Part shown: positions 1-9,959 of the stretch, piece by piece
How the letters are laid out: each line of letters starts with the position of its first letter
How positions within the stretch are numbered: position 1 is the stretch's first letter
DNA from: Polyodon spathula
Taxonomy: Eukaryota > Chordata > Actinopteri > Acipenseriformes > Polyodontidae
Assembly (NCBI RefSeq): GCF_017654505.1
Contig: NC_054535.1
Span: forward strand, 47,067,848-47,131,847
Direction: 5' to 3'
DNA length: 64,000 nucleotides
Made by a program: the position numbers and the translations under genes
The notes under the pieces: generated by a model
The model's input: only the letters and a program-made list of their open reading frames with translations
What the model was told of the DNA's origin: nothing
Database searches by the model: none

Positions 1-404
1 CCGTGTCTGTTCTGACCACAGTCATTACTAGCCGCGCTTCCCCAGGCTCAATCTGGTTAAAAAGGCAGACCTGAGGAAACAGCAGAGTGTTATTTTATAG
101 GGCTGACAATTCCCCCAAGACGCGCCTCACAGCTACTCAGAGAGAGGCAAAGCCACACACCCTCTGTCCCACCTCCCCGTGTCACTGCCATGACAGTCAG
201 GAGGGTGTTGGACGACTGCTGCCCTCCTCCTGCAGCCCCATGAACACGCCAGCAGAGTCAGCACAGATTTTCCCCTGCTACAGATGTAAACAACAAACTG
301 TCTGTATTCCTCCAGATAGTAGTGATCAGGAAAGTGAGGAAAATAGTTCTGATGATGAAACAGAGGTGCATAGAGATAGTGAACAGTCAGTTTCTTCTAA
401 CAAT
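1..404. other. Unclassified stretch with one short open frame
   Basis: A frame from 87 runs to the first (TTA)n array. Its C-terminal half (SSDQESEENSSDDETE) is acidic and Ser/Glu-rich, as at the N-terminus of some transposases, but no domain is visible and the end is microsatellite-coded. Not called as a gene. Confidence 0.3.
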
Positions 405-417
405 ATGTTATTATTAA

Positions 418-469
<52 letters not shown>
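405..469. repeat. (TTA)n microsatellite
   Basis: Nearly pure TTA/ATT units over about 65 bp. Confidence 0.95.
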
Positions 470-2730
470 GCTGCCAATATGTTATTATTTGTTGTAGTTA
501 TTTATTATTATTATTTACTATTAGAAATGCATTACTACTACGACGACTACTACTGTGACTAATACTAATAGTAATCACTTGACTGCTAGAGTAGTCCTCT
601 ACATTGGACTGTCCTAATCAGGGCATTTAAATAGGACCACTATCAGTCCACTGGTGACATGGCGGCCTTTGTCGACCAGTGGGCTCTGGGTGGCGTGCTC
701 TATACCACCTCCCTCTTTTGTTCTCAATATTTAGTTTACAATCTGTTTTACCAATTTATTTGTTAAAATCAGTTAAGTTTCATCCTTGTTAGCACCCTCA
801 AGGCACATGGATATATTATCACCAACCCAAAATCAAGAAGTATCTCTAGTGTTGCTATGGTAATTTTATTGCATGCAAAAGTTAGAGATCTTTTTGGAGA
901 TCTTTATAAAGTACTGGTCTCTTATATTAGTATATTTTGAGCAATAGTGAAGGAACTGTTCCTCGTCTTCAATTCGATTCATGTCAATGGTCACACAGTC
1001 TTCTCTCCAAAGGTTTCTATTTCAGCTGGTGTTGGCTTGCTTCTATTTCCAGGTTGTGGTCACTGATTCAGTGATAATATTGTGTGTGTGTGTCAGGTCT
1101 GTATTATTAGTTCTGGTTAGTTATCTGTGACAAACAGGTGGCCTACAGGAAAAGTATGGGGAACTAGGCTCTGGTTGTTTTTGCCTTACCACTTGCTAAT
1201 ACAATTTTCATCCTGAAATACCAGAAAAGTACCATGTTATATATAGAAACTGTCTCACTTGGGATATTCATCCTTACATGGCTTAAAAAAATGAAACCAT
1301 TTCTCCTTGCTGTCTTAACCTTGTTGTCTTTGTTTAACATACAAACTGCGCTTAGTGTATAATTTTTATGATAGTTTTGTTTTGCCTAGGATTTCTTCAG
1401 TTTTCTTGGAATCTAAGTAAAAGTAGTGTATTATGCTTTGCCTAAAGTAATGCTGACATCAAGAAAACGTTACTATTGTAATTTCACTACAATGCAACTA
1501 CAGCTATTTTCAGACAGCACAAGAATTGTAAACTTGGTTGCTTTACTGCAAGGAGAAACCACCCCTAACGAACATGTAATCAGCAAGCACATAAAGAGTC
1601 TGTGTGTTATTCTCCCATGTCGCTTCTTTTGTTTTGGTCTCTCAGTCATGCGGTGGGAAGCCAAAATGGGGGTCGACTGCTTACAGCCTGGAGGAAGGGC
1701 TACCATCAGCCTAAGATTTCGTGACGTTTCCCCCTACATCAAAAATTTAAAATATGTGAGATAGGGTTTTTTTCCTAACCTGAGTGCTGAGCGGTTTGTA
1801 TTTAGTTCTGCAGGGTGCGTGGTCAGGCTGGAGAGGCTGGAATCTTTCCCTCAGTGCAGCTGCTCATTTTCATACATTTTTCAATACTTTTGGGGGCAGT
1901 TGTCAGTGCAATACTGTGGGGTTTGTTAATCATTATTATTCTTCCATTCATGGTTTGGTGGCCCATAGCCACTTCCTATCTGCGGCACTGGGATGCATAT
2001 AACTGTTCACGTTTTTCCAGCCTGCCTTGTGCAGGTAGCCCTCGAGCACCCATGGAATTTATCATTCATTCTGGCCCTGAGCACCAATCACAGTTCATTA
2101 AATCATCTGCAACTGCAATCAATAAATCTCAATTCATGGGGGATTCTCCATGCTGAACAAGTATTTCTGTTATTCTTGGATGTTATCAGTTATAATTTGT
2201 ATCTTATTACTTATGTGAAATGTCAAAATGATAATGAGAGAGAGAAAACTGAGAAAGTTTTGCTCACACCTCCAAATATTCCCTGCTGTTTTCAAACATT
2301 GCCAGAAAGAATTGATTCCTTGCCAACTTCACAGTTTTGTTTAAGAACGCTTCCATGCCATATTATTCTTGGCTACAGTCCAAGTGATCTTTTCTTGCCA
2401 ATTCAAGCAACATTGTGTTACCAATAGGAAGTCATACAATAACATCATATCAATGGACATTCTACATAAAATGAAATGATTTACAGACGACTAAAATAGA
2501 TTAGTCTGTAAATCTACTTACTGGACCTGTCAGCCTTTCCAAGGTCAGAAACCCCACTTACAGTATAGGTGTATAAAAAGGCATAGTTTGACATACAGAA
2601 TTGATGTTAGGAGCTATTTGTGTTGCACAAAGTGAACTTTTCAATATTTTGAGGCATCTCTGAACCACAAACTTTCCACTCCGACCTGCATTAATGGGAT
2701 TTGATTAAGAGAATATATATATATATATAT

Positions 2731-2766
<36 letters not shown>

Positions 2767-4157
2767 ATATATATATAAGGATTCCTCTTTTTTGGATAGA
2801 ATCTTAGTAATATGCTTATATGGCTGCAGATGATATCTTTTCTAGAGCTACACTGTTATAAAACACCATGTTGCTTTCCTACCATCATTTTCCAAAAAAA
2901 AAAAAAAAAAAAAAAATAATCCTTATTTTTAAGAACCTCTTTCTAAACAATTGTTGACAGTTTGTGCACTTGAGCTCTTCCGCTGTTTACCAACCAAATA
3001 TTCAGAAAGGAAGAAAAATAGAAACTTTCATAAATATATTTGTGGATACTACATAATCAACTGAATGGAGCAAAATATGAGTAATTAAAAAAAAAAAAAA
3101 AACTCAAACTTTAAAGACATGCTTTATAGCCTTTCAATTGAGAATTTGCCATGGCTCGGCTGAAGCTATTCAGTTTATTTTACACATTATTGTTGGCCTC
3201 TTCACCTTGGCAGAGCAAAGTACAGACATTAATGAGGTCACAAGGCCATAGTTAACAAGTAAATTAATTTAATATTTTCAGTACATACAATTTTATTGTT
3301 GTACAAATGTACATATTTGTATTGGTTTAATTCCCCTATTTTTCATGATCATTTATTAATGTTTCTGCACATCTGGATAACATGAATAATTGGCATGTGC
3401 AATAAAGTCAATAGAATTCATGCAGTGAGGCAAAACATCATTTTACATAAGATTTATCATTTCTGTCAAGTTTATTTTTCTGATAACCATACAGAGGCTA
3501 GGCTATTACATTTTTGACTAGGTACATAACAAAAGGGCTCTCTTTTAAAGTGCCAAGGAAAATTTTAGGAGAGGAACCGTTACAATATGTATTCCTGTTG
3601 CTGGAATGTTTAGCTTCATTTTGTCTCTCTTCTTAATTGTATTACTGTTTTAATGCATTCTGCTGTGAACTGAAGCATGTTGTGCTTGTTCTTATGTATG
3701 GCTAATTCCCATGACCTCCTAGGAAAAGAGATTACTGAATCTCAAGGGGACATCCTGATTAAATAATGTAATAAATAAAAACATCAAATGTATTCAGAGA
3801 CCAAAAGAAAGAAAAACATTCATGTTGCAAGAACAAGGTGCCAAAGGAAAAGAAAACAAAAAACCACCAAAAAAAACAAAACAATAATCCCTCCATCCCT
3901 CCAAACAGACCACCCAAAATGTGTAAATATCACGGAAAGGTATGTACATTACTTCAAAAATAAGATTTCCGTGCTATTAAGTAATTTTATACCAGGAAAG
4001 CATCTGCCTATAAACTATAGCAGAGAGTGAACATGTTTAAAAGGGACAGATGAATGGTTTCTAATTCAAAAGCTGTCAGGCCCCATTAAAAATAACAGGA
4101 CTGAAGGTAATGAGGAAAATAATTGTGATCTGAGACTTGAAAAGTTGATGAGGTGTT
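470..4157. other. AT-rich intergenic DNA, no gene recognised
   Basis: Only short open frames without homology that I recognise. Contains a (TA)n array (about 2713-2776) and poly(A) runs near 2896-2917 and 3088-3101. Nothing else supportable. Confidence 0.6.
2713..2776. repeat. (TA)n microsatellite
   Basis: Alternating TA with two small interruptions. Confidence 0.9.
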
Positions 4158-4645
4158 GTCACAGAGACGACCGAAGTGGGCGGCGCCAGAACCAGGAAGG
4201 AATGAAATATACAAAGACGGATGATGTGAAATGAAATGATGGCGCTTGCTTGCGCCGGTTTATTGTAAATAAAAGGGTTTAAACAAACAGAAAACAGGAC
4301 ACGGCATTCTATGCCAAAATAAAAAGACAAACAAAAACGGACTAATACTAAACAAAAATACGGTGAGCAGATGCTTTATGATGTTGTTGTTATTATTATT
4401 ATTATTATTATTATTTCCTCCGTCTCCAATCCCGTTCTCCACTCACCGAACACCCAACCGCCAGTATGTGACAACGTGCATCTATATATACTGTTGTGCT
4501 GGGATTCAATTACCAATTAATTATTCACTTGAATCCCGGCACGTGAATTAATAAAGTGCAATTCCCTGTGCTCACATATTACTACATAATATTTTACCCC
4601 CCCCCCCCCCCCCCCCCCCCACGCCCCCGTGCAAAGCACACATGG
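4158..4645 (-). repeat. 3' LTR of the Gag-only element (altered at its inner end)
   Basis: Matches the 5' LTR from 4158 to 4596, including AATAAA on the minus strand (4259-4264) and the hairpin (4496-4509 / 4529-4542, one mismatch). After 4596 the homology stops at a run of 24 C, and roughly 100 bp or more of the matching LTR is missing or replaced. The inner boundary is therefore approximate. Confidence 0.6.
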
Positions 4646-4647
4646 CC

Positions 4648-5922
4648 TCAATGGCCACCTCCCCCCTTAAAAGCCCAAAAGTCCCGCCCAAAGTCCTTGG
4701 CCAGGACCAGAGGCTTCCAGGGGCCCACAGGTCGTAATGCTGTCAGCAGGGTAGCATTCTCCTGCCAGGGTAGTCCTAGCAGCGGAAAGGCTGCTTGGGG
4801 TGTGGTCTCCTGACCTTCCCCCTTCTTCGGCGCCGGCAGCTCCCCTTGGTGGGGCTTCAACCACAGTTCTTCCTGCAGGGAAGAAACTGCAGAGGGAGCA
4901 GGTCTCCGGACCTCCCCCACGATCTCCGGCAGCGAAACTGCTGCTGGGGTTGGTTGTCTCCAGACCTCCTCCCCCTTCTTCGTGGCCAGCAGCTCCCCTT
5001 CGTGGGGTTCCGGCCACAGTACTTCCGGCTGTGATGCGGAGCGGCGGGCAACCCCAGGCGATGCAGAGGCATCCTTGGGCGAAGCGAGGCTGGCATCCTT
5101 GGGCGAAGCGAGGCTGGCAGTTTGGACAAGCTGGGGTGCGGGTGTTGGCCCTCTTTTCGGCCACTGCGGCCGGGAGGTTCTTCCCTGTGCTTCCCTCAGC
5201 AGCCTATGCAAGGGCTGCTGAGGACCGCCAGCATCTAGTCCTGGTCCTTCTGGTGCAGGGAAAGGCAGCTCCTGCTCCTCTCCCCCTGATGGAGGTGGAG
5301 GCAGAGGAAGCGCTAGCTCCTCTCCTTGTGATGGTGGGGGAAGTGACACCAGCAGGCATTCACCCTCTGCTGGTGGGAGAAGTGATACCAGCAGGCATTC
5401 ACCCTCTGCTGGTGGACAAGGACCCAGCAGGCATTCACACTCTGCTGGGGGAGGAGGCAGAGGCAGCTCCTGCTGCTCTGCTCCTGCCGACGGAGGTGGC
5501 GGAGGCAGAGGCAGCATCTGCTGCTTTGCTCCTGCCGACGGAGGTGGCGGAGGCAGAGGCAGCATCTGCTGCTCTGCTCCTGCCGACGGAGGTGGCGGAG
5601 GCGTGCAGTCTCCTGGCGGTGGAGGTGGGAGCGGCATGTAGTCTCCCCTTGTTAGAGGGGACTGGTACGGCTCTCCCTCCCTTGCAGGAGACTGGTGCGG
5701 CTCTGGAGACAGCGGTGGGACCTCTGCCTTCCTCTTCTGCGGCAGTTCCTCCTCTCCCTCTTGGTAGGGGCAGCGGAAGGGACAGTTGGCAAAGAGATGG
5801 TCCTGGTTGCAGAGGAGGCACCCCGGCAAGGACTGGTTACATCGCCGGGGATGTCTGGCCCTTAAGCGGCACTCCTCCTCCCTGTCCCTCACCTCTTTAT
5901 CCTCTTTCCTGCTTCTCCCCAT
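4648..5922 (-). CDS. Proline-rich Gag-like protein with a zinc knuckle
   Basis: About 424 aa from the ATG at 5922 (MGRSRKEDKE). The frame is open upstream to 6036, but only through non-ATG codons. Order: a charged basic/acidic N-terminus, then RARHPRRCNQSLPGCLLCNQ leading into a CX2CX3HX4C knuckle (canonical retroelement knuckles are CX2CX4HX4C). Next come tandem 16-aa proline repeats ([14 protein letters not shown] units), [14 protein letters not shown] repeats, then an Ala/Pro-rich tail ending KGGGGH. It probably binds RNA and packages element transcripts; this is inferred from the knuckle and the position between LTRs. No capsid fold is recognisable. The plus-strand frames over the same bases are shadows, as LTR polarity supports the minus strand. 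Confidence 0.55.
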   Translation of the reverse strand: MGRSRKEDKEVRDREEECRLRARHPRRCNQSLPGCLLCNQDHLFANCPFRCPYQEGEEELPQKRKAEVPPLSPEPHQSPAREGEPYQSPLTRGDYMPLPPPPPGDCTPPPPPSAGAEQQMLPLPPPPPSAGAKQQMLPLPPPPPSAGAEQQELPLPPPPAECECLLGPCPPAEGECLLVSLLPPAEGECLLVSLPPPSQGEELALPLPPPPSGGEEQELPFPAPEGPGLDAGGPQQPLHRLLREAQGRTSRPQWPKRGPTPAPQLVQTASLASPKDASLASPKDASASPGVARRSASQPEVLWPEPHEGELLATKKGEEVWRQPTPAAVSLPEIVGEVRRPAPSAVSSLQEELWLKPHQGELPAPKKGEGQETTPQAAFPLLGLPWQENATLLTALRPVGPWKPLVLAKDFGRDFWAFKGGGGH

Positions 5923-6040
5923 TTCTTTCTTCCTTTTTTTTTTGTGATCCAAAGACGCCCTTTTTTTTTTTTCTTCCACACAAAAACCTCTCCTGGTCTG
6001 ACGCTTGGAGGCGCTGTTAAATCCCACGCAGGACACTACG

Positions 6041-6273
6041 TGTCACAGAGACGGCCGAAGTGGGCGGTGTCAGAACCAGGAAGGAATGAAATGTACAAAG
6101 ACAGATGATGTGAAATGAAATGATGGCGCTTGCTTGCGCCGGTTTATTGTAAATAAAAGGGTTTAAACAAACAGAAAACAACAGGACACGGCACTCTATG
6201 CCAAAATAAAAAGACAAACAAAAACGGACTAATACTAAACAAAAATACGGTGAGCAGATACTTTATGATGTTG

Positions 6274-6332
<59 letters not shown>

Positions 6333-6689
6333 TCCTCCGTCTCCGTCTCCAATCCCGTTCTCCACTCACCGAACACCCAACCGCCAGTATGTGATAACGT
6401 GCATCTATATATACTATTGTGCTGGGATTCAATTACCAATTAATTATTCACTTGAATCCCAGCACGTGAATTAATAAAGTGCAATTCCCCGTGCTCACCT
6501 ATTACTACATTTTACTTGCACGTGAAGTGCTGTGCAATCCTCGTGCCTAAATACACATATACATTTTTAAACACTCGTGTTACACAGACCCGTTTATATC
6601 CCGTGTACCAATGTCTATATACCAACATTTAAACACACCACACGCAACACATAACAGATAATATACACAGGGGCGGGCACTTTGTCACA
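6041..6689 (-). repeat. 5' LTR of the Gag-only element
   Basis: 649 bp bounded by TG..CA. On the minus strand, AATAAA (6143-6148) is followed by a GC-rich inverted repeat (GGCGC..GCGCC), a plausible poly(A) signal and R/U5 start. A 14-bp perfect inverted repeat lies at 6419-6432 / 6452-6465. It also includes a (TTA)n array at about 6276-6331, twice the length of the array in the other LTR. Confidence 0.7.
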
Positions 6690-6879
6690 GGTGTGTATAT
6701 ATTTTCCATTAATCATTTCAGTTATATGCCATGGTGGTCATTATTAATAAAATACTCTGAAGTACATATGTTTACCATGAAAATATACAGTAAAGTCCAG
6801 TATGAGCACGTAATAAGTACAATAAATGGATGAGAATGATTTCAAATATGAGCAATTGCAAAAAACGTGATACTGATAC

Positions 6880-7246
6880 CTATAACAGTAAAACCAAGTA
6901 TAAGATACAGGAAGAAGATATAATTAAGAGCAGTAGTAGAGTTCAGTTCAGTGCAAGCACAAACTGATGCAAGTACTGGTACAACTGGGTGCCATAGTCC
7001 AGTATTGTGGAGAGTTGTGAGGTTTACAGATGCTGTCTGAATCGGTGTGTCTTGAGGAGGCGCCGGAAGGTGGTCGGGACCGTGGATAGGTCATTCCACC
7101 ACTGAGATCCACGGGTGGATAAGGAGCGGGCTCTGGGAGCAGAGGTGGGTAGAGCTAATCTGCCGGTGGTGGAGGAGCAGAGGGGGCAAGAGGGGGTGTA
7201 GGGAGAAATGAAAGTCTGGAGATAGGAGGGAGCAGAAAGATCAAGA
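6880..7246 (-). mobile_element. 3' fragment of an L2-type LINE
   Basis: Shares GAGGAGGCGCCGGAAGGTGG and its surroundings with the minus-strand LINE at 48.4 kb, in the same orientation. Only the region after the reverse transcriptase remains. It is cut off by the (TTA)n array at 7247-7295. The lower boundary is approximate. Confidence 0.6.

Positions 7247-7295
<49 letters not shown>
7247..7295. repeat. (TTA)n microsatellite
   Basis: About 16 uninterrupted ATT units abutting the LINE fragment. Confidence 0.95.
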
Positions 7296-7369
7296 GAACA
7301 ACAATAACAGATTTAATATTTACTGCAGCTTAAAATACCAAGGTATAGCCAAAGCAATTAACACATAAA

Positions 7370-8395
7370 GGGGCTGATGTAAGGATATGTGCAAAGTGAT
7401 TTGCGGCTTCAAAACACCCACATTGTGGCCAAAAAACTTTAGCGGTCACTTAAAATGCGGTGTATGTAAACAGTGCTTTTCACCTGCTGATCTGCACCCG
7501 CTATCAAATTAGCATTTTGCCATAATTAACCCATTTAAATGTAATCAAATTTTAAAAAAGAGCATGGAATTGGGTGGGGATCTGAAATACTAAGAGTAAT
7601 ACTCTTACAAGGTGCAAACCATTGTAGATGCGAGTACTTAAGAGCTGTATAAAAGCACACACCTTCAGAGACCTGTCATTGGCATCAGGGTGTCTGCTGT
7701 GGTACACTTCCTGATGCGGCATTGATTGACCCTTGTTGTGAACAGACAGGAAAACCTTCGGAGGAGAAGGGCAAGATGGAGAAGACCCTGCATATTCAAA
7801 CCCAGGGTCACTTTCTTTGGGATGCCGAAGGATGCATGGTAAGGCGTTATCATCTCACTCCGCAGGCCATCCTAGACCTACTAGCTGAACTTCATCTTTT
7901 TTTCACCTGGTTGACTGTCCTGGTAACACTGAAAGCATTGACTTTCTCCACTATAGAGGGCCATATGGCCTCCTTGGTAACATAACTGATGTTGGCTGAG
8001 ACTTTTCCAAATAACTAAATTTCATGCTGAGTGACCTAAGGCGTAAGGAATCTCAGCTCCTCCTCAGAAAACTTTTCTGTGTGCCAAGAGGACTTTGCTG
8101 CCCTTCCTCTGACATATGTTTTTTGTTTGGTTTGATTTCCATGTGCCACAAATCTCATACAGCACCAACTGCTCTCTGAACTCCTAACTCACCTCACCGC
8201 TAAATAGCCCGTTGCACAGGTGGCGCTCATTGTGACCCTCATTATCATGATTGCAGCTCCTTATTTGTGCTTGTTGAGTAATTTGCATTGCTTAAGCTTA
8301 CATAGGCTGCTGTGAAAAATAATTGCCTGGCTGCTAGGCAATTTGGATTTTGCAGCTGCAATTGTTTGCACTCCACCTATCCTTACATCAGCCCC
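7370..8395. mobile_element. PIF/Harbinger-like DNA transposon, non-autonomous
   Basis: Ends are an 18-bp perfect inverted repeat, GGGGCTGATGTAAGGATA at 7370-7387 and its complement at 8378-8395, flanked by AAA on both sides (a 3-bp duplication is usual for Harbinger). Inside on the plus strand a frame near 7830-7900 reads RRYHLTPQAILDLLAEL, resembling the N-terminal helix of HARBI1-type nucleases. No full DDE domain remains. Confidence 0.6.
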
Positions 8396-8763
8396 AAAGA
8401 GTCTTAGCATGACCAAGAATTGTACGAGCAATACTAGTGATATTTTAATTTGAAACAATATGTCTTTAATCTGGACTTGCCTGATTTTGCTAGGTGTGCA
8501 GCATAACTTTGAGTATGGTAAGCATCCAGTGGACCACTATTGAACATACAGTGTGAATAAGTCATTGAGGAATCTTAAAATCAGTTTAATATTTAAACAG
8601 TATAGGAATGCATGGACAGGTGATATGCACTCTGAAAGATTAGTTTTGGTCAGCATTCTGGTTACAGTAGTCTATTCTAGAGGAAACCAATGCTTGGATC
8701 AACTTATCGGAGTTAAGCAATAAGATATTTTTTTGGCACATCCAAATTTTATGTCCCAGAATA

Positions 8764-9413
8764 ACAGACACAATAATCCCAGGATAGTTTTCCAGCATTT
8801 TCTTTACACACTAAAATCTACAGGAGCAGCATAAGATGATATAATTTGTTTTAATGACCTTGACTGCTAGTATGTTCTAAGAATTTGCAAAGGGACAGAA
8901 TCTACAATAGGGAGCATGAGGTGAGACACATTGATTTACACTCTTAGTGACTGATGAAAAAGGTACCACAATAATAATGTTTACTTGCAAGTGATGAGAA
9001 TATGCTGAGGCTGTTAATCTCCTTATATTCTCAGTTATACACTTAAAATATTACACATCCAGCATCTGATGCTGAGGTTACATGGACTGATTCCACATTT
9101 AAATATAGAGTTTCCTGAGATTTCTATGGCCAGCCTGAGAAACAGCCTGTAGTGGAGAGGATGGTGTTTCCAGGCACCACATAAGACATCCAGACCTTAT
9201 TTCTTCTATTTGATTTTTTGCCTGAAGAGTGGAGTTCAATGGTGTACCAAGCTGCTTTGATAGCGCAGAAGTCAGTACTAACTCACAAATGTGCCCTTTG
9301 CTATGACTGAGAGTACTATGCTGGGTGACATCAAGCAGCGTGTAGTTACAGTGATTTATTTATTTCAGTGTGTAAAGAAAGTGCTGGAAAACTATCCTGG
9401 GATTATTGCCTGT
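8764..9413. mobile_element. Possible MITE bounded by a 48-bp inverted repeat
   Basis: 8764-8812 and 9366-9413 are near-perfect inverted copies, sharing AATAATCCCAGGATAGTTTT. The 550 bp between have no coding. No clear target duplication, so the transposon class is unknown. Confidence 0.45.
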
Positions 9414-9959
9414 TTTGTTTGTGTTTAATTCCTAATATGCAATGCATGTCCAAGTAATCTAGTCTTCAGATTTTCAGATTCTGTCAGTCATTAAGGAGTT
9501 TAAGAATTTTTCACTAGTTTTGTCCAGAAGATGGCATGCTATTCCTATAGTTGAATTAATTTCTTTTTTCTTCTTTAAAAAAAATGTATTTCATGGAATG
9601 CTGTACCTTAACAGTACTGTCATAAAACACCTAATTTTAGATGTAGAATGTAAGTGAAGAGACACGTGTGCTTCCTGTCTCTGGCTGAAACAAACATCGA
9701 AATAGGTAAGTGAATTACAGTTAAATTAATAGTTTAAATCATTCATTGCTAAGGTAACCATACTGCACTTAAAAATTGTAATTTAGATTCCCTTCATCTG
9801 CTGGTCTGTGTTGAATTGGGGGGCTGATTAGAAACATGTGTTAAGTATATACTCAAGATAGTATTAATTGGCAAACAGTGTCTTAGAACGCCAACCGTTA
9901 TAAGTGCCAGTTGTCTAAGGCCCACATGACCAAGGGCAGTCTGAGCAAGGACAGGTAGG

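Larger units (their letters stand above)
4158..6689 (-). mobile_element. Short LTR retrotransposon with two LTRs, 5-bp target duplication and only a Gag-like ORF
   Basis: Read on the minus strand. The 5' LTR (6689 to 6041) runs TGTGACAAAG..CTGTGACA, and the 3' LTR ends at 4158 with the same terminus. The direct target repeat GGTGT sits at 4153-4157 and 6690-6694. Two bases after the 5' LTR is TAGTGTCCTGCGTGGGATT (6038-6020). It resembles the complement of the tRNA-Leu 3' end, so it is probably a decayed primer site. A purine tract (AAAGGGGGGAGG, about 4661-4672) overlaps the end of the ORF, where a polypurine tract belongs. No protease, reverse transcriptase, RNase H or integrase coding is present in 2.5 kb. 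By eye the LTRs differ by about 12 substitutions in some 400 aligned bp, 11 of them transitions, which suggests a recent insertion. It is probably mobilised by a partner element. Confidence 0.75.

Noticed and set aside
1426..2427. Overlapping plus-strand frames of 72-144 codons
   Set aside because: No motif, overlapping in several frames, typical of chance in this composition.
4800..6020. Long plus-strand open frames over the 4-6 kb element
   Set aside because: They are antisense shadows of the proline-rich repeats; LTR polarity, primer site, purine tract and zinc knuckle all point to the minus strand.
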